A DNA stretch of 64,000 bases from Streptococcus anginosus subsp. whileyi MAS624. Its GTDB lineage: Bacteria > Bacillota > Bacilli > Lactobacillales > Streptococcaceae. Location of the stretch: assembly GCF_000478925.1 (NCBI RefSeq), contig NZ_AP013072.1, positions 1,094,501 to 1,158,500 on the forward strand. The letters are read 5' to 3'. A program made the translations under genes and the position numbers. The first letter of the stretch is position 1, and every line of letters starts with the position of its first letter. Under the pieces are notes generated by a model. That model was not told where the DNA came from. It was given only the letters and a program-made list of their open reading frames with translations, and ran no database searches. Shown here piece after piece: positions 37,024 through 46,815 of the stretch.

Positions 37024-39177
37024 TTATTCTTTGTGAGCTTTTTTAAATCTGGATAATCCTAAAAGTCCAACAACAAAGCCAAGTAAACTGATAAAGGTAG
37101 TATCTGTTGTACCTGTTTCTGGCAAGCTCTTTTGACTTGAAGGCATAAATTGTTTATGTACATTGACTGGAATCGTTGCCGTTCTTTGAGCTGTATTTGT
37201 TTGAACTGCTGGCACAAGTTCTTTTTCTCCAGTTTCATTTGGCTTCACTTGGTTAGCAGCTTGATCCTGAAGTTTCTTGTATTGTGCAGTTGAGATTGAG
37301 ATAGTTCGTGAATTAGGATTGACAACCGCATAAGCTGTTAAGTCTGTTTTTGCTAAATAGTCCGCAAAAGCAACGTCCATTGAAGAACCTTCTTCGCGAG
37401 CCCCGCCCAACATACTATAACCATCACCACCTGCAGCCAAGAAATCGTTGGTTGTAAGATAGTAAGTTTTTGCGAGATTTAATTTTTCGTATTTTCCTGT
37501 TTCAGGATTTTTGATTTCAATGCCAAGAATACGCTTATCGGCTGGCAAGGTGGTGTCATAATAAACTTTTGCTCCAGAAACTTGTAGGAAACCGCCGCTT
37601 GGTTCAAGTAGCGGTTGCCCATTTTCATCTAGGACTGGTTTGCCGTCTTTTTCTTGTAAAATAGAGCCTAAAGACTTAGCAAACATGTCTGCGATGTTTT
37701 GCCCAGTTACTTTTATTTGAGTAATGGTATTACCAAATGGTAGAACAGCAATGATATCTCCTTTGGTGATTGGTTTTCCTTTCGCAATTGTTTCACGAAG
37801 TCCGCCGCCGTTAGTTACAGCAAGGTCTGTCTTATGACTGAATCCTGTTTGCCCGTACTCATAGAGCGCATCTGCTACGACATTTCCAAGATTGGTTTCC
37901 CGCACACGGACATTTTCTCGATTACCATTTAACTCAACTGGGCTATTAGCAACGTCCACTTTTGCGTTTTCTTGGTCATATTTCTCTTTGATTTTGTTTA
38001 CTAATTGCTGAATAGCTGGATCTGGAGTAACGCCTTTTACTGAATCAGCTGAGATTTGTTGAGGATTTCCTAGGATTTGACCAGATTTATACGTTACTTT
38101 TCCGATATTATGCAAGTAACTACCTGTTTGATTATAAGTAACATTGTCGCCATAGGTTACTGATTCTACAGTATGTGAATGCCCGTCAATCACTGTCACA
38201 CGTTTTCCTTTTAGCAAAGGATTTTTTGATAATGCTTCTGCCAAGGTAGAACCACGCCATTCAACTGGTGTCGTCGTATCTACACCCAAATGCGCCAAAA
38301 CGACATAATGTTTGTAAGTTTTACCTTCCGCTTTCGCACGAGATTCCACTTCTTCAATGACTTTATTGACTTCTGAAATTGGATCTGTAAACGTAACCCC
38401 TTGAACATTGCGTGGGTGTGTTTTTGTTGCAGTTTCTGGCGTTGTCACCCCAATAACCACAAATTCATCTCCCACAACATTCTTGTCTTTATCAACAATC
38501 GTAGAAGCTTCAAAAAGACGTGCTCCATTGACATAAGTGTTGGCACTAAGAAGAGGGAATTTCAAAATTTCTTTGTATTTTTTCACCTCATCCAAACCAA
38601 AGTCAAATTCATGATTTCCGACCGCCATTGCGTCATAGCCAATCTTATTTAAAATATTCGCGCGTTCTTCTCCTTTTGAGCTATTGGAAATCGGAAGTCC
38701 TTGAAAAGCATCGCCTGCATCCACAACAAGTGTTGTTTGATTAGTCTTTGCACGTTCTTGCTCAATGACTGCTGCTAATTTAGCATCGCCAATGACTCCT
38801 TTTTCTTCCACAATACGACCGTGTACATCATTTGTATGAAGAATAACCGTATCTTTTTCAGATTGAGTTGTAGGTGCAGCAACCGCTTGAGCGGCTGGAG
38901 TTGTAGAATCTGCTGGGGTTACAGAATTTTCAACTTGTTTGTTCTCGCTCTTTTCTGTTACTTTCTCCGTGGAAGCTTCAGTAGCAGGCGAAACTGCTGA
39001 ATCGCCTTGAGCGATCGTAGGGGCTACCGACTGATTTTCTTTAGGAACTTCTACTTGCTCTACAGGTGCTGTTGAAGCAGCTGGATCTACAGCATCAGCA
39101 GAAACCTGATGTGCTAAAATTGCTGGAGCAATTAGCAATGTTGACAAAATGGGGATAATGAATTTTTCCTTTTTCAT
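37024..39177 (-). CDS. Cell-wall-anchored 5'-nucleotidase (LPXTG)
   Basis: 717-aa surface enzyme that dephosphorylates nucleotides; related streptococcal ectonucleotidases make adenosine and dampen host immunity. Signal peptide to about residue 28 (ending HQVSADA), then a Pro/Thr/Glu-rich linker. Calcineurin-like domain: VILHTNDVHGRIVEEKG, VGNHEFDFGLDEV and VIDGHSHT. 5'-nucleotidase C-domain: TNLGNVVADALYEYG and VTNGGGLRETI. Sortase signal LPETG, a hydrophobic segment and the basic tail KKAHKE end the protein. ATG 39177 follows GAGG; TTG 39183 is less likely. Released nucleosides could feed the pnrA-nup system. Confidence 0.9.
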   Translation of the reverse strand: MKKEKFIIPILSTLLIAPAILAHQVSADAVDPAASTAPVEQVEVPKENQSVAPTIAQGDSAVSPATEASTEKVTEKSENKQVENSVTPADSTTPAAQAVAAPTTQSEKDTVILHTNDVHGRIVEEKGVIGDAKLAAVIEQERAKTNQTTLVVDAGDAFQGLPISNSSKGEERANILNKIGYDAMAVGNHEFDFGLDEVKKYKEILKFPLLSANTYVNGARLFEASTIVDKDKNVVGDEFVVIGVTTPETATKTHPRNVQGVTFTDPISEVNKVIEEVESRAKAEGKTYKHYVVLAHLGVDTTTPVEWRGSTLAEALSKNPLLKGKRVTVIDGHSHTVESVTYGDNVTYNQTGSYLHNIGKVTYKSGQILGNPQQISADSVKGVTPDPAIQQLVNKIKEKYDQENAKVDVANSPVELNGNRENVRVRETNLGNVVADALYEYGQTGFSHKTDLAVTNGGGLRETIAKGKPITKGDIIAVLPFGNTITQIKVTGQNIADMFAKSLGSILQEKDGKPVLDENGQPLLEPSGGFLQVSGAKVYYDTTLPADKRILGIEIKNPETGKYEKLNLAKTYYLTTNDFLAAGGDGYSMLGGAREEGSSMDVAFADYLAKTDLTAYAVVNPNSRTISISTAQYKKLQDQAANQVKPNETGEKELVPAVQTNTAQRTATIPVNVHKQFMPSSQKSLPETGTTDTTFISLLGFVVGLLGLSRFKKAHKE

Positions 39178-39336
39178 AATCAATCCTCTTTTATTCTTTT
39201 TTGATTCTATTATACAAGATTTTCTGGTAAAATAAAACCTTATTGAGCAATCTTTATCTTATCGTTCGCTAAAATTGTTCTAAAAAGAAAAATATTCTAA
39301 CTTTTACATTAGAATATCTTATTTCACAAACATTAT

Positions 39337-39972
39337 TTATAAACTTCTATCTTGTGAGTTTATCTGTGTCATTAAGTCCTTCAGTCCTGCTGCTCCAACG
39401 GTATCACCTGCTTTTTCAAAACACGCCAGTGCTTTTTGAGCATCAAATTTAGCCATTTTTATATCTCCCTTAGCTAACATTACCTCAGCCAAGCCCCGAT
39501 AAGCACAAGCATGATTGACAAAGTCATCTGTCTGCAACGCTAAATTTAGTGTTTCTTGCAAAAGTTCTTCTGCAAGGTGAATATTTCCAAGTTTGAATTG
39601 TAAATACCCCTGTTCGTACAAATTGACCGATGCCTTTAGGACATCATCGGGGAAATGCTCTGTAATAATTGCAGCTTCTGCCATTATCAAGTCATAAGCC
39701 TTTTGAAAATGCTCTTCTTCTCGTTCGACCATCGCTAATTGATGTAAGCCTATATGCTGTTCTTCCAGATTCTTTTCAGACATAGCTTGAGCATAATAGT
39801 CTTTTAAAACCTGACGAGCCAACTGAAAATCCTTTTCTTCCAAAGCAATATAAGCTTTTAAATTCAGTGTACTATAACTATCTTGGTCTATTTGATAAAC
39901 GAATTGCTTGGCAAGCTGATATTGCCCATCAAACAATGCTTGCCAGGCTTTTTGAAGTTGTTCTTGTGTCAT
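39337..39972 (-). CDS. TPR-like helical repeat protein
   Basis: 211 aa, composed of about five helical pairs resembling tetratricopeptide repeats (AYIALEEKDFQLARQVLKDY, YLQFKLGNIHLAEELLQETL, VMLAKGDIKMAKFDAQKALA). No signal peptide or membrane segment. ATG 39972 follows AAAGGAAAG; the longer frame from 40002 has no ribosome site. Downstream of comEB on the same strand. Probably a scaffold for protein contacts; function unknown. Confidence 0.75.
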   Translation of the reverse strand: MTQEQLQKAWQALFDGQYQLAKQFVYQIDQDSYSTLNLKAYIALEEKDFQLARQVLKDYYAQAMSEKNLEEQHIGLHQLAMVEREEEHFQKAYDLIMAEAAIITEHFPDDVLKASVNLYEQGYLQFKLGNIHLAEELLQETLNLALQTDDFVNHACAYRGLAEVMLAKGDIKMAKFDAQKALACFEKAGDTVGAAGLKDLMTQINSQDRSL

Positions 39973-40020
39973 AATTTCTTTCCTTTTATTCATAGAAAAC
40001 AAAATGTCCCACTCTAAAAG

Positions 40021-40488
40021 TTATATCAAATCAGTCTCCGAGATCGCTTCTTTCACTTTTTCGATTGGCAGATGTACTAGCTCAACTTTCTTTTCGCTAT
40101 ATAAATACCGCGCATAATCATCCATACGGTATTGATTGATATAAACCACTCGCTTGCAACCAACTTGTAAAAGCTGTTTCGTACAATTGAGACAAGGGAA
40201 ATGAGTGACATAAACAGTAAATCCTTTTGGGATTCCACGCTCTGCACCTTGCAAAATTGCATTTACTTCTGCATGCAAAGTCCTCACACAATGCCCGTCA
40301 ACTATCAGGCATTCATGATCGATGCAGTGTTCCGTTCCTGAAACAGATCCATTATATCCTGTTGATATAACTTTATTATCCTTTACAATAACCGCCCCAA
40401 CGCTTGCTCGTTTGCAGGTTGAGCGATTTGCAATCAAGAGCGCTTGTGCTGCAAAATATTCGTCCCAAGCCAATCTTTTTGTCGCCAT
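40021..40488 (-). CDS. comEB: Deoxycytidylate deaminase ComEB
   Basis: Deaminates dCMP to dUMP for thymidylate synthesis. 155 aa; zinc and proton-shuttle motif TLHAEVNAIL with FPCLNCTKQLL. GAAGGTG precedes ATG 40488. In many Firmicutes this gene lies with comEA and comEC; here it stands alone, followed by the TPR protein. It is not known to be needed for transformation. Confidence 0.92.
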   Translation of the reverse strand: MATKRLAWDEYFAAQALLIANRSTCKRASVGAVIVKDNKVISTGYNGSVSGTEHCIDHECLIVDGHCVRTLHAEVNAILQGAERGIPKGFTVYVTHFPCLNCTKQLLQVGCKRVVYINQYRMDDYARYLYSEKKVELVHLPIEKVKEAISETDLI

Positions 40489-40505
40489 ATTGTCACCTTC
40501 TTTTC

Positions 40506-41090
40506 TTACTTATCACTCGGTTTATCATTTTTTCGATGTGGAAAAAGCGGCAGTCCGAGCGATGCAATCTTCTCTGCCGGAACCCTCATGCCGTCTTTTG
40601 TCCATTTGATTAAAACAGAAACCACCGCCGAACTCCAAAATGAATTCATGTAAGTTGAAGCTTCTTTTCTGGAACTATTTTGTTTTTCCAAGAAATCAAA
40701 CACAGCACTTGTCAACAGTTTTTCTAAATTATAATCCACTGCTAAGCTAAGGATTCGTGCTTCTTTTTTGACTTCTTTAAACAAGAACAGCCACACTTGA
40801 TAAAGCTCGGTTCTCATATTGAATTGTTCCAATTTATCGGTAATCTTTTGTACTGTTCGTTGGAAAATCTCTTGTAAAATTTCTTCTTTTGAATCATAAT
40901 TTCGATAAAAAGCTGCGCGCGAGACACCAGCTCTCTCTACTAATTCAGAAATGGTAATTTGGGTCAACTCTTTCTTTTCTAACAATTGCAATAGCGAGAT
41001 TTCTAAGGATTCTTTTGTAATTCGATTAGATTCCCGATTTGATATTTTTAGATTTTCTAAAGATTTTTTCGATATTTTACGTTCCGACAT
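40506..41090 (-). CDS. TetR/AcrR-family regulator
   Basis: 194 aa with an N-terminal HTH (QITISELVERAGVSRAAFYRNYDSKEEIL) and a helical ligand-binding domain. The first 25 residues are basic and polar (SERKISKKSLENLKISNRES), an unusual extension for the family. Divergent from degV (134-base gap), so it may regulate degV or itself. Ligand unknown. Confidence 0.87.
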   Translation of the reverse strand: MSERKISKKSLENLKISNRESNRITKESLEISLLQLLEKKELTQITISELVERAGVSRAAFYRNYDSKEEILQEIFQRTVQKITDKLEQFNMRTELYQVWLFLFKEVKKEARILSLAVDYNLEKLLTSAVFDFLEKQNSSRKEASTYMNSFWSSAVVSVLIKWTKDGMRVPAEKIASLGLPLFPHRKNDKPSDK

Positions 41091-41149
41091 AACATTTTCT
41101 TTCTATATGTAACAACCGACTGTAAAGGCTTTCTAAAGCGGTGTTTTCA

Positions 41150-41207
41150 TGATATAATTGTAAAAAAAGGCAAACCTTTTGTCAATGTCTAATTAAGGGA
41201 TCATCCC
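41150..41207 (+). promoter_or_regulatory. degV promoter and structured leader
   Basis: Extended -10 TGA-TATAAT (hexamer 41153-41158), then a leader of about 60 bases with two hairpins: AAAAGG-CAAA-CCTTTT (41165-41180) and GGGAT-C-ATCCC (41197-41207), the latter next to the AAAGGAG ribosome site. Confidence 0.5.
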
Positions 41208-41224
41208 ACTAAAGGAGAAATTGA

Positions 41225-42070
41225 ATGACTTGGAAAATTGTAGCTGATTCAGGCTGTGATTATAGAACTATCGAAAACCTTGCTGTTGACACCTTATTTA
41301 AAACTGTTCCTCTGACTATTCAAGTAGGCGATGAAATCTTTATAGATAACGATCAGCTTAATATTGATGAAATGATGGAAAAAATGTATGCCACTTCTTC
41401 GGCTTCAAAGTCTGCTTGCCCTAGTCCAGATGACTATATGAAAGCTTTTGATGGAGCTTCAAATATTTTTGTGGTCACTATTACAGGAACCTTATCAGGA
41501 AGCCATAATAGCGCACAAGTGGCTAAAAAACTCTATCTCGAAGACCATCCTGACGTGAATATCCACATTATTGATACTCTTTCTGCTGGCGGTGAAAATG
41601 ATTTGATCATCAAAAAGCTTAATCTTCTTATCGGTCAAGGTTTAAGTTATGAAGAAGTCATAAAAGAAATTACAACCTATCAAACCAAGACAAAATTGCT
41701 TTTCGTTCTTGCAAAAGTTGACAATTTAGTCAAAAACGGACGGCTGAGCAAATTGCTTGGAGCCGTTGTAGGATTACTGAATATTCGTATGGTCGGCGAA
41801 GCCAGTCAAGACGGCAAGTTGGAGTTGCTTCAAAAGGCGCGTGGTGCTAAAAAATCACTAGTCGCAGCTTTTGATGAACTCATCAAAGCAGGCTATGCCG
41901 GTGGACAAATCATTATTGCTCATCGAAATAATCCCAAGTTTTGCCAGCAATTTTCCGAAATGGTTCGTGAAAGATTCCCACAAGCTGTTATTGAAGTCAT
42001 CCCGACTTCTGGACTTTGTAGCTTTTATGCTGAAGAAAATGGTCTCCTCATGGGCTATGAAATTCAATAA
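41225..42070 (+). CDS. DegV family fatty-acid-binding protein
   Basis: 281 aa. DegV/FakB proteins hold a fatty acid for phosphorylation by FakA. Present are IVADSGCDYRT, the TSSASKSACPSPDDYMKAF loop, TITGTLSGSHNSAQ and the C-terminal EVIPTSGLCSFYAEENGLLMGYE. The ribosome site AAAGGAG is ideal. FakA is not in the window. Which FakB subtype this is cannot be told from sequence alone. Confidence 0.9.
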   Translation: MTWKIVADSGCDYRTIENLAVDTLFKTVPLTIQVGDEIFIDNDQLNIDEMMEKMYATSSASKSACPSPDDYMKAFDGASNIFVVTITGTLSGSHNSAQVAKKLYLEDHPDVNIHIIDTLSAGGENDLIIKKLNLLIGQGLSYEEVIKEITTYQTKTKLLFVLAKVDNLVKNGRLSKLLGAVVGLLNIRMVGEASQDGKLELLQKARGAKKSLVAAFDELIKAGYAGGQIIIAHRNNPKFCQQFSEMVRERFPQAVIEVIPTSGLCSFYAEENGLLMGYEIQ

Positions 42071-42077
42071 TATAACG

Positions 42078-42107
42078 AAACTGTAGTCAATCACTAAACT
42101 ACAGTTT
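42078..42107. terminator. Bidirectional terminator between degV and satE
   Basis: AAACTGTAG / CTACAGTTT stem with T/A-rich flanks on both strands. Confidence 0.8.
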
Positions 42108-42112
42108 TTATA

Positions 42113-42844
42113 TTACAAATAAAGCAAACCAAAAACAATTAACACACTAATCATGCTAAAAAGTGAGCCAATGAGATAGTATTCTGCAAAGGACTGACTT
42201 TCAGAAATTTTGTTATATCGTGCGATTGACTTGGCAGTAAAGACTAAGCCAACGGAAGCAAACTGCCCAAATATAAGAGACAAAGCCATAATAAAACGCT
42301 CTAAAATCCCAATCATCGCACCTGCACCTGCTATAGTGTCTTGGTTATCTCCCTTTGACTGATACCTACTGAAGAAAAGCTTAAATAAAATATTAACAGG
42401 CTTGCCAACGATTGCCAAGAAAAGAAGGGTTTGAGCAACTGACGCTCCATTTTTCAGCCATTGTGGGTTGATTTTATTAGCTAATAAAGCATAAAATAGA
42501 AAAATACAAATCAAATGAAGGAGTTGGTCAATGATGAAAACTTGCTTTGTGAGTTTCTTTATTTCTATAAACGTGTTGAGCCTGTATTTCAGGAAATCAA
42601 TAACTACATGACTAAGCCAAACAGCGATAAAGTAAATAATATTTTTCGGGAAAAAGATACTCAAAATCAGCAACGGAAGAAAAACAATGGCTAAATGCAG
42701 CAATAAATAAGGCAATTTTAGACATTTTAAATCTGCCATTTTTTGACTTTGCCATTGAAAATCAGCTAAAACATGCGCTAATAATGTTAACAACAAGATT
42801 GGATGTTGTACAAAATAGTCTGAAAATCCCCACAAATTAGACAT
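42113..42844 (-). CDS. satE: DUF3307 membrane protein, SatE-like
   Basis: 243 aa with about six predicted membrane segments. The N-terminal signature HVLADFQWQSQKMADLK and a later HVVIDFLKYRL are typical of DUF3307. Its start overlaps the end of satD by 8 bases, with GGAGGAG inside satD, so the two proteins are made together. The S. mutans sat locus, linked to secretion and acid tolerance, has the same pair next to ffh; ffh is not nearby here. Function unknown. Confidence 0.8.
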   Translation of the reverse strand: MSNLWGFSDYFVQHPILLLTLLAHVLADFQWQSQKMADLKCLKLPYLLLHLAIVFLPLLILSIFFPKNIIYFIAVWLSHVVIDFLKYRLNTFIEIKKLTKQVFIIDQLLHLICIFLFYALLANKINPQWLKNGASVAQTLLFLAIVGKPVNILFKLFFSRYQSKGDNQDTIAGAGAMIGILERFIMALSLIFGQFASVGLVFTAKSIARYNKISESQSFAEYYLIGSLFSMISVLIVFGLLYL

Positions 42845-43511
42845 GTTTCTCCTCCTTCTCTATCGCATTTAACATCAAGTTCATCGCAACTCGTTTATTT
42901 CTGAGATAAATTTTTAACCCACTCGCCTTGATACGTTTGTTGAAAGCACTCGGAGTGATACCAAGTAGTTTTGCCATTTCTTTATGCGAAAATGTTTCAT
43001 CGTATATATTTTCAGCTAGTAATTGTTTGAGGACACCATATTGGATATCTGTCCACTTGGACTGAATAAAAGAGCACGCAGCTAAAATAGCATTGATTGT
43101 CTGACCGACTTCTTCGTCTGCCAAAGAAACCGAAATGTGATTGATGCCATAGTCATTCTTATCATGAACATAGTTAATCGCTTCTCTCGCGAGCCAATAC
43201 GCCGGACCGTCAGAACCAATGCTTTGTTCTTTGTTAATTTCTGTAATCATGTCTCCAGCACCAATCCCAAATCGAATTTCGTAAGGAGCAAATGCAACAG
43301 AAAGCTGATCCATGATTTGAAACATATCCGAATTTGGTAAAAACAAAGCTTGAAATTCATCGCCAGCTGTGACCGTAAAGGGCGAAACTAAATATTTCTG
43401 ATATTGCTGATTCAACTCTTTCATCAATTGCAACAATTTCTGTTGCGCCTGCGCTCGATCTTGTATTTTTTTTGATTCAATAATATCTCCAATAAGAGCA
43501 ATGTACATCAT
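42837..43511 (-). CDS. satD: SatD-family protein: cyclase-like domain plus helix-turn-helix
   Basis: 224 aa. The N-terminal part reads IALIGDIIESKKIQDR (Asp9), then TVTAGDEFQALF (Asp51), then RFGIGAGDMITEIN and SIGSDGPAYWLAREAINY. Spacing of the two acidic motifs (42 residues) and the RxGIGxG / AREA layout resemble class III nucleotidyl cyclases; this is my inference. A C-terminal HTH (residues 174-197, FSHKEMAKLLGITPSAFNKR) suggests DNA binding. AGGTGAGAAG precedes the ATG; a second ATG follows directly. Three tandem 28-bp units lie just upstream. Coupled to satE. Confidence 0.82.
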   Translation of the reverse strand: MMYIALIGDIIESKKIQDRAQAQQKLLQLMKELNQQYQKYLVSPFTVTAGDEFQALFLPNSDMFQIMDQLSVAFAPYEIRFGIGAGDMITEINKEQSIGSDGPAYWLAREAINYVHDKNDYGINHISVSLADEEVGQTINAILAACSFIQSKWTDIQYGVLKQLLAENIYDETFSHKEMAKLLGITPSAFNKRIKASGLKIYLRNKRVAMNLMLNAIEKEEKHV

Positions 43512-43531
43512 CTTCTCACCTCTTTTTGTCT

Positions 43532-43609
43532 ATTATAATGGAAATTTTCCAAAATTTCCATTATAAAGGACATTTTCCAAAATTTCCGTCATGGAGGACA
43601 TTTTTTAAT
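43532..43609. repeat. Tandem 28-bp repeats upstream of satD
   Basis: Two nearly identical units (43532-43559 and 43560-43587), each containing ATTTTCCAAAATTTCC, and a degenerate third (from 43588) keeping GGAGGACATTTT. The GGAAATTTTGGAAAA motif is itself palindromic. The minus-strand -10 TATAAT (43537 to 43532) lies inside unit 1, so a protein bound here would cover the promoter. Likely operator array; the SatD HTH is a candidate binder. Confidence 0.75.
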
Positions 43610-43671
43610 CTACTATCTCTAAAAAATACAGCTAAGCACATGATTGAAACCATCATTTGATTTGAAAATGA

Positions 43672-44412
43672 CTACCCCATTACTTTCCATGCCTTACCCA
43701 GCACTTCTCCAATCTTGCCCTTGATGACTAAGTCAGCTTGACTATCTTGTAGTACATTGTTTTTATTGATAACAACTAAGTGCCGTCCTTGAAAATAATG
43801 AACCAAATTAGCAGCTGGATAAACAACTAGCGATGTTCCGCAAATGATGAGTAGGTCAGCTTGACTGATAACCTGAATAGCTTGAGAAAAAACTTCCATA
43901 TTTAACGGTTCCTCATAAAGAGTCACATCTGGCTTAACTACACAACCACAAGTCTCGCAATAAGGAATGATTCCTGGCAATTTCAAAAAATCCTCTGAGT
44001 CATAAAAACGATGACAATCGATACAAAAATTTCGGTCCACACTACCATGAATTTTTAATACGTTCCTGCTTCCTGCCATCTCGTGTAAACTATCAATATT
44101 CTGGGTAACAATTGCTTTTAATTTCCCTAGCTTTTCTAGATAAGCTAAATATTCATGGGCTACATTTGGCTTAGCGTTAGGATAAATAAGATATTTCTTG
44201 TAAAAGTCAAAAAACTGTTCTGGATAACGTTCAAACATCGTATGTGAAACTAGTTGCTCTGCTGAAAAATGCTGGTTTAACTCAATATTGTAAATACCAT
44301 TTGAGCTGCGAAAATCCGGAATACCAGATTCAGTTGAAACACCTGCACCACCGAAGAATACAATATTTTGGCTACTTTGAATGATCTGAGCCAGTTCTTC
44401 AATCTTGTCCAT
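43672..44412 (-). CDS. Sir2-family NAD-dependent protein deacylase
   Basis: 246 aa. NAD site GGAGVSTESGIPDFRSSNGIY, catalytic TQNIDSLHEMAG and KIHGS, and a zinc ribbon CIDCHRF..CETCGC. VCGTSLVVYPAANL-type ending of the Rossmann fold is present (ICGTSLVVYPAAN). AGGAGG precedes ATG 44412. Single gene between the satDE unit and eno. Substrate unknown. Confidence 0.92.
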   Translation of the reverse strand: MDKIEELAQIIQSSQNIVFFGGAGVSTESGIPDFRSSNGIYNIELNQHFSAEQLVSHTMFERYPEQFFDFYKKYLIYPNAKPNVAHEYLAYLEKLGKLKAIVTQNIDSLHEMAGSRNVLKIHGSVDRNFCIDCHRFYDSEDFLKLPGIIPYCETCGCVVKPDVTLYEEPLNMEVFSQAIQVISQADLLIICGTSLVVYPAANLVHYFQGRHLVVINKNNVLQDSQADLVIKGKIGEVLGKAWKVMG

Positions 44413-44450
44413 ATCGCCCTCCTAAAAGTTACCAATATTATTAAAGAAAA

Positions 44451-44475
44451 AATCGGCTAGCAGAACTAGCCGATT
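44451..44475 (-). terminator. eno terminator
   Basis: Perfect 10-bp stem AATCGGCTAG / CTAGCCGATT, 5-base loop, TTTTTT on the minus strand. Confidence 0.85.
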
Positions 44476-44490
44476 CATATTATAACTGAA

Positions 44491-45798
<1,308 letters not shown>

Positions 45799-45955
45799 TT
45801 ACTCTCCTTTGAGTTATTTTATTTACATTCCTATCATACCTTAAAAATCAGTTTTTTTCAAGGAAAAATCGTGCCTTTCTATGAAATTTACGATAATTTT
45901 CTATGTAAGCGCTTTATATTTCCGAATGTTTCTTGGATAAATTTCAAAAAAAGTA

Positions 45956-45970
45956 TGCTATACTAACTTT
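45956..45970 (+). promoter_or_regulatory. Extended -10 of the yueI-like gene, predicted leaderless start
   Basis: TGC-TATACT (hexamer 45959-45964), six bases (AACTTT), then ATG at 45971. No ribosome site. Confidence 0.7.
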
Positions 45971-46423
45971 ATGACAGATATAAATAAAACAATAATGGAA
46001 AAATCTCAAGGGGGATTAAAATTAAATCCCGATGAGCAAAGAAAATTTTTAGAGACATTTGAAGAGCGGGTCATTGCAGAATGTAGTATTGATGAAGCTA
46101 ACAGCGCTCCCATCCACGACCACTTTAAAGAAATGTTACAAAAGATTATCTTGGACTATCAACCTGTAACTGTGAAAATATCTCCCGAGGTCACCAGTCA
46201 GTATCAAATTTTTTACTTAAAAATAGCAAAAGATCTTGGCTGCAAAGCAACAATCGTGTCTAGTAACTGCAAGAATTCTCCATTTGGCTTGGTCATTCAT
46301 AGCGATCATCCAGTAGAGATTACCGAAAAAGAAATCCTTATCCAATTTTCTGAACTTTTCCAATCAGATTCAACTCAAAAAACAGAAAAGAAAACTTCTT
46401 TTTGGGAAAAGTTGTTTCATTAA
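45971..46423 (+). CDS. DUF1694 (YueI-like) protein
   Basis: 150-aa soluble protein. It starts MTDINKTIMEKSQGGLKLNP and has RVIAECSIDEANS and a beta-rich middle (VTVKISPEVTSQYQIFYLKI) in the style of YueI. The C-terminus is polar and ends SFWEKLFH. The ATG follows a -10 box with no Shine-Dalgarno. The broken SnoaL-like gene starts 11 bases downstream, so they were probably co-transcribed. Function unknown. Confidence 0.78.
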   Translation: MTDINKTIMEKSQGGLKLNPDEQRKFLETFEERVIAECSIDEANSAPIHDHFKEMLQKIILDYQPVTVKISPEVTSQYQIFYLKIAKDLGCKATIVSSNCKNSPFGLVIHSDHPVEITEKEILIQFSELFQSDSTQKTEKKTSFWEKLFH

Positions 46424-46434
46424 GGAAGTCGCTA

Positions 46435-46758
46435 ATGACAAATTTAGAAACATTAACCTTGTTCTTTCGAGCGGAAAATCAAAGAGATTAGAAAACTTAC
46501 CAAACATTTTTACATCCTGAAATTCTCTGGGAATTGCATGAGCAAGAGGTTTCTATTATTCATGGAGTAGAAGATTACCTTTCTAAGATTCAGCAAGCCT
46601 ATCGTCATAACACTGTTCAATTTTCCCGTTTACATACTTTTTCAACAGATGAAAATCGGATTGTTACTATTCTCAAAAATGATTTTAGTCAACTATCCTG
46701 TGATATTTTTGAGTTTGAAAATGGTTTAATTGTCAGAGAATATAAATATTTGCTATGA
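46435..46758 (+). pseudogene. NTF2/SnoaL-like small protein with an in-frame stop
   Basis: From ATG 46435 the frame reads MTNLETLTLFFRAENQRD, then TAG at 46489-46491, then KTYQTFLHPEILWELHEQEV and on to 46758 (107 residues if the stop is read as Trp). A TGG to TAG change explains it, since Trp fits the pattern RDWKTYQTFLHP. The cone-fold layout resembles SnoaL/NTF2 proteins. The part after the stop has no good restart with a ribosome site. Confidence 0.78.
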
Positions 46759-46781
46759 TCATTTTTGAGAAACAAACGTAT

Positions 46782-46815
46782 AAGGTTAGGGAATAATATC
46801 CTAGCCTTATTTTTT
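46782..46815. terminator. Bidirectional terminator
   Basis: AAGGTTAGG (46782-46790) pairs with CCTAGCCTT (46800-46808), followed by ATTTTTT; it serves the convergent genes. Confidence 0.75.

Noticed and set aside
43532..43609. Possible CRISPR array
   Set aside because: Units are directly adjacent with no spacers, only 2-3 copies, and no cas genes are present.
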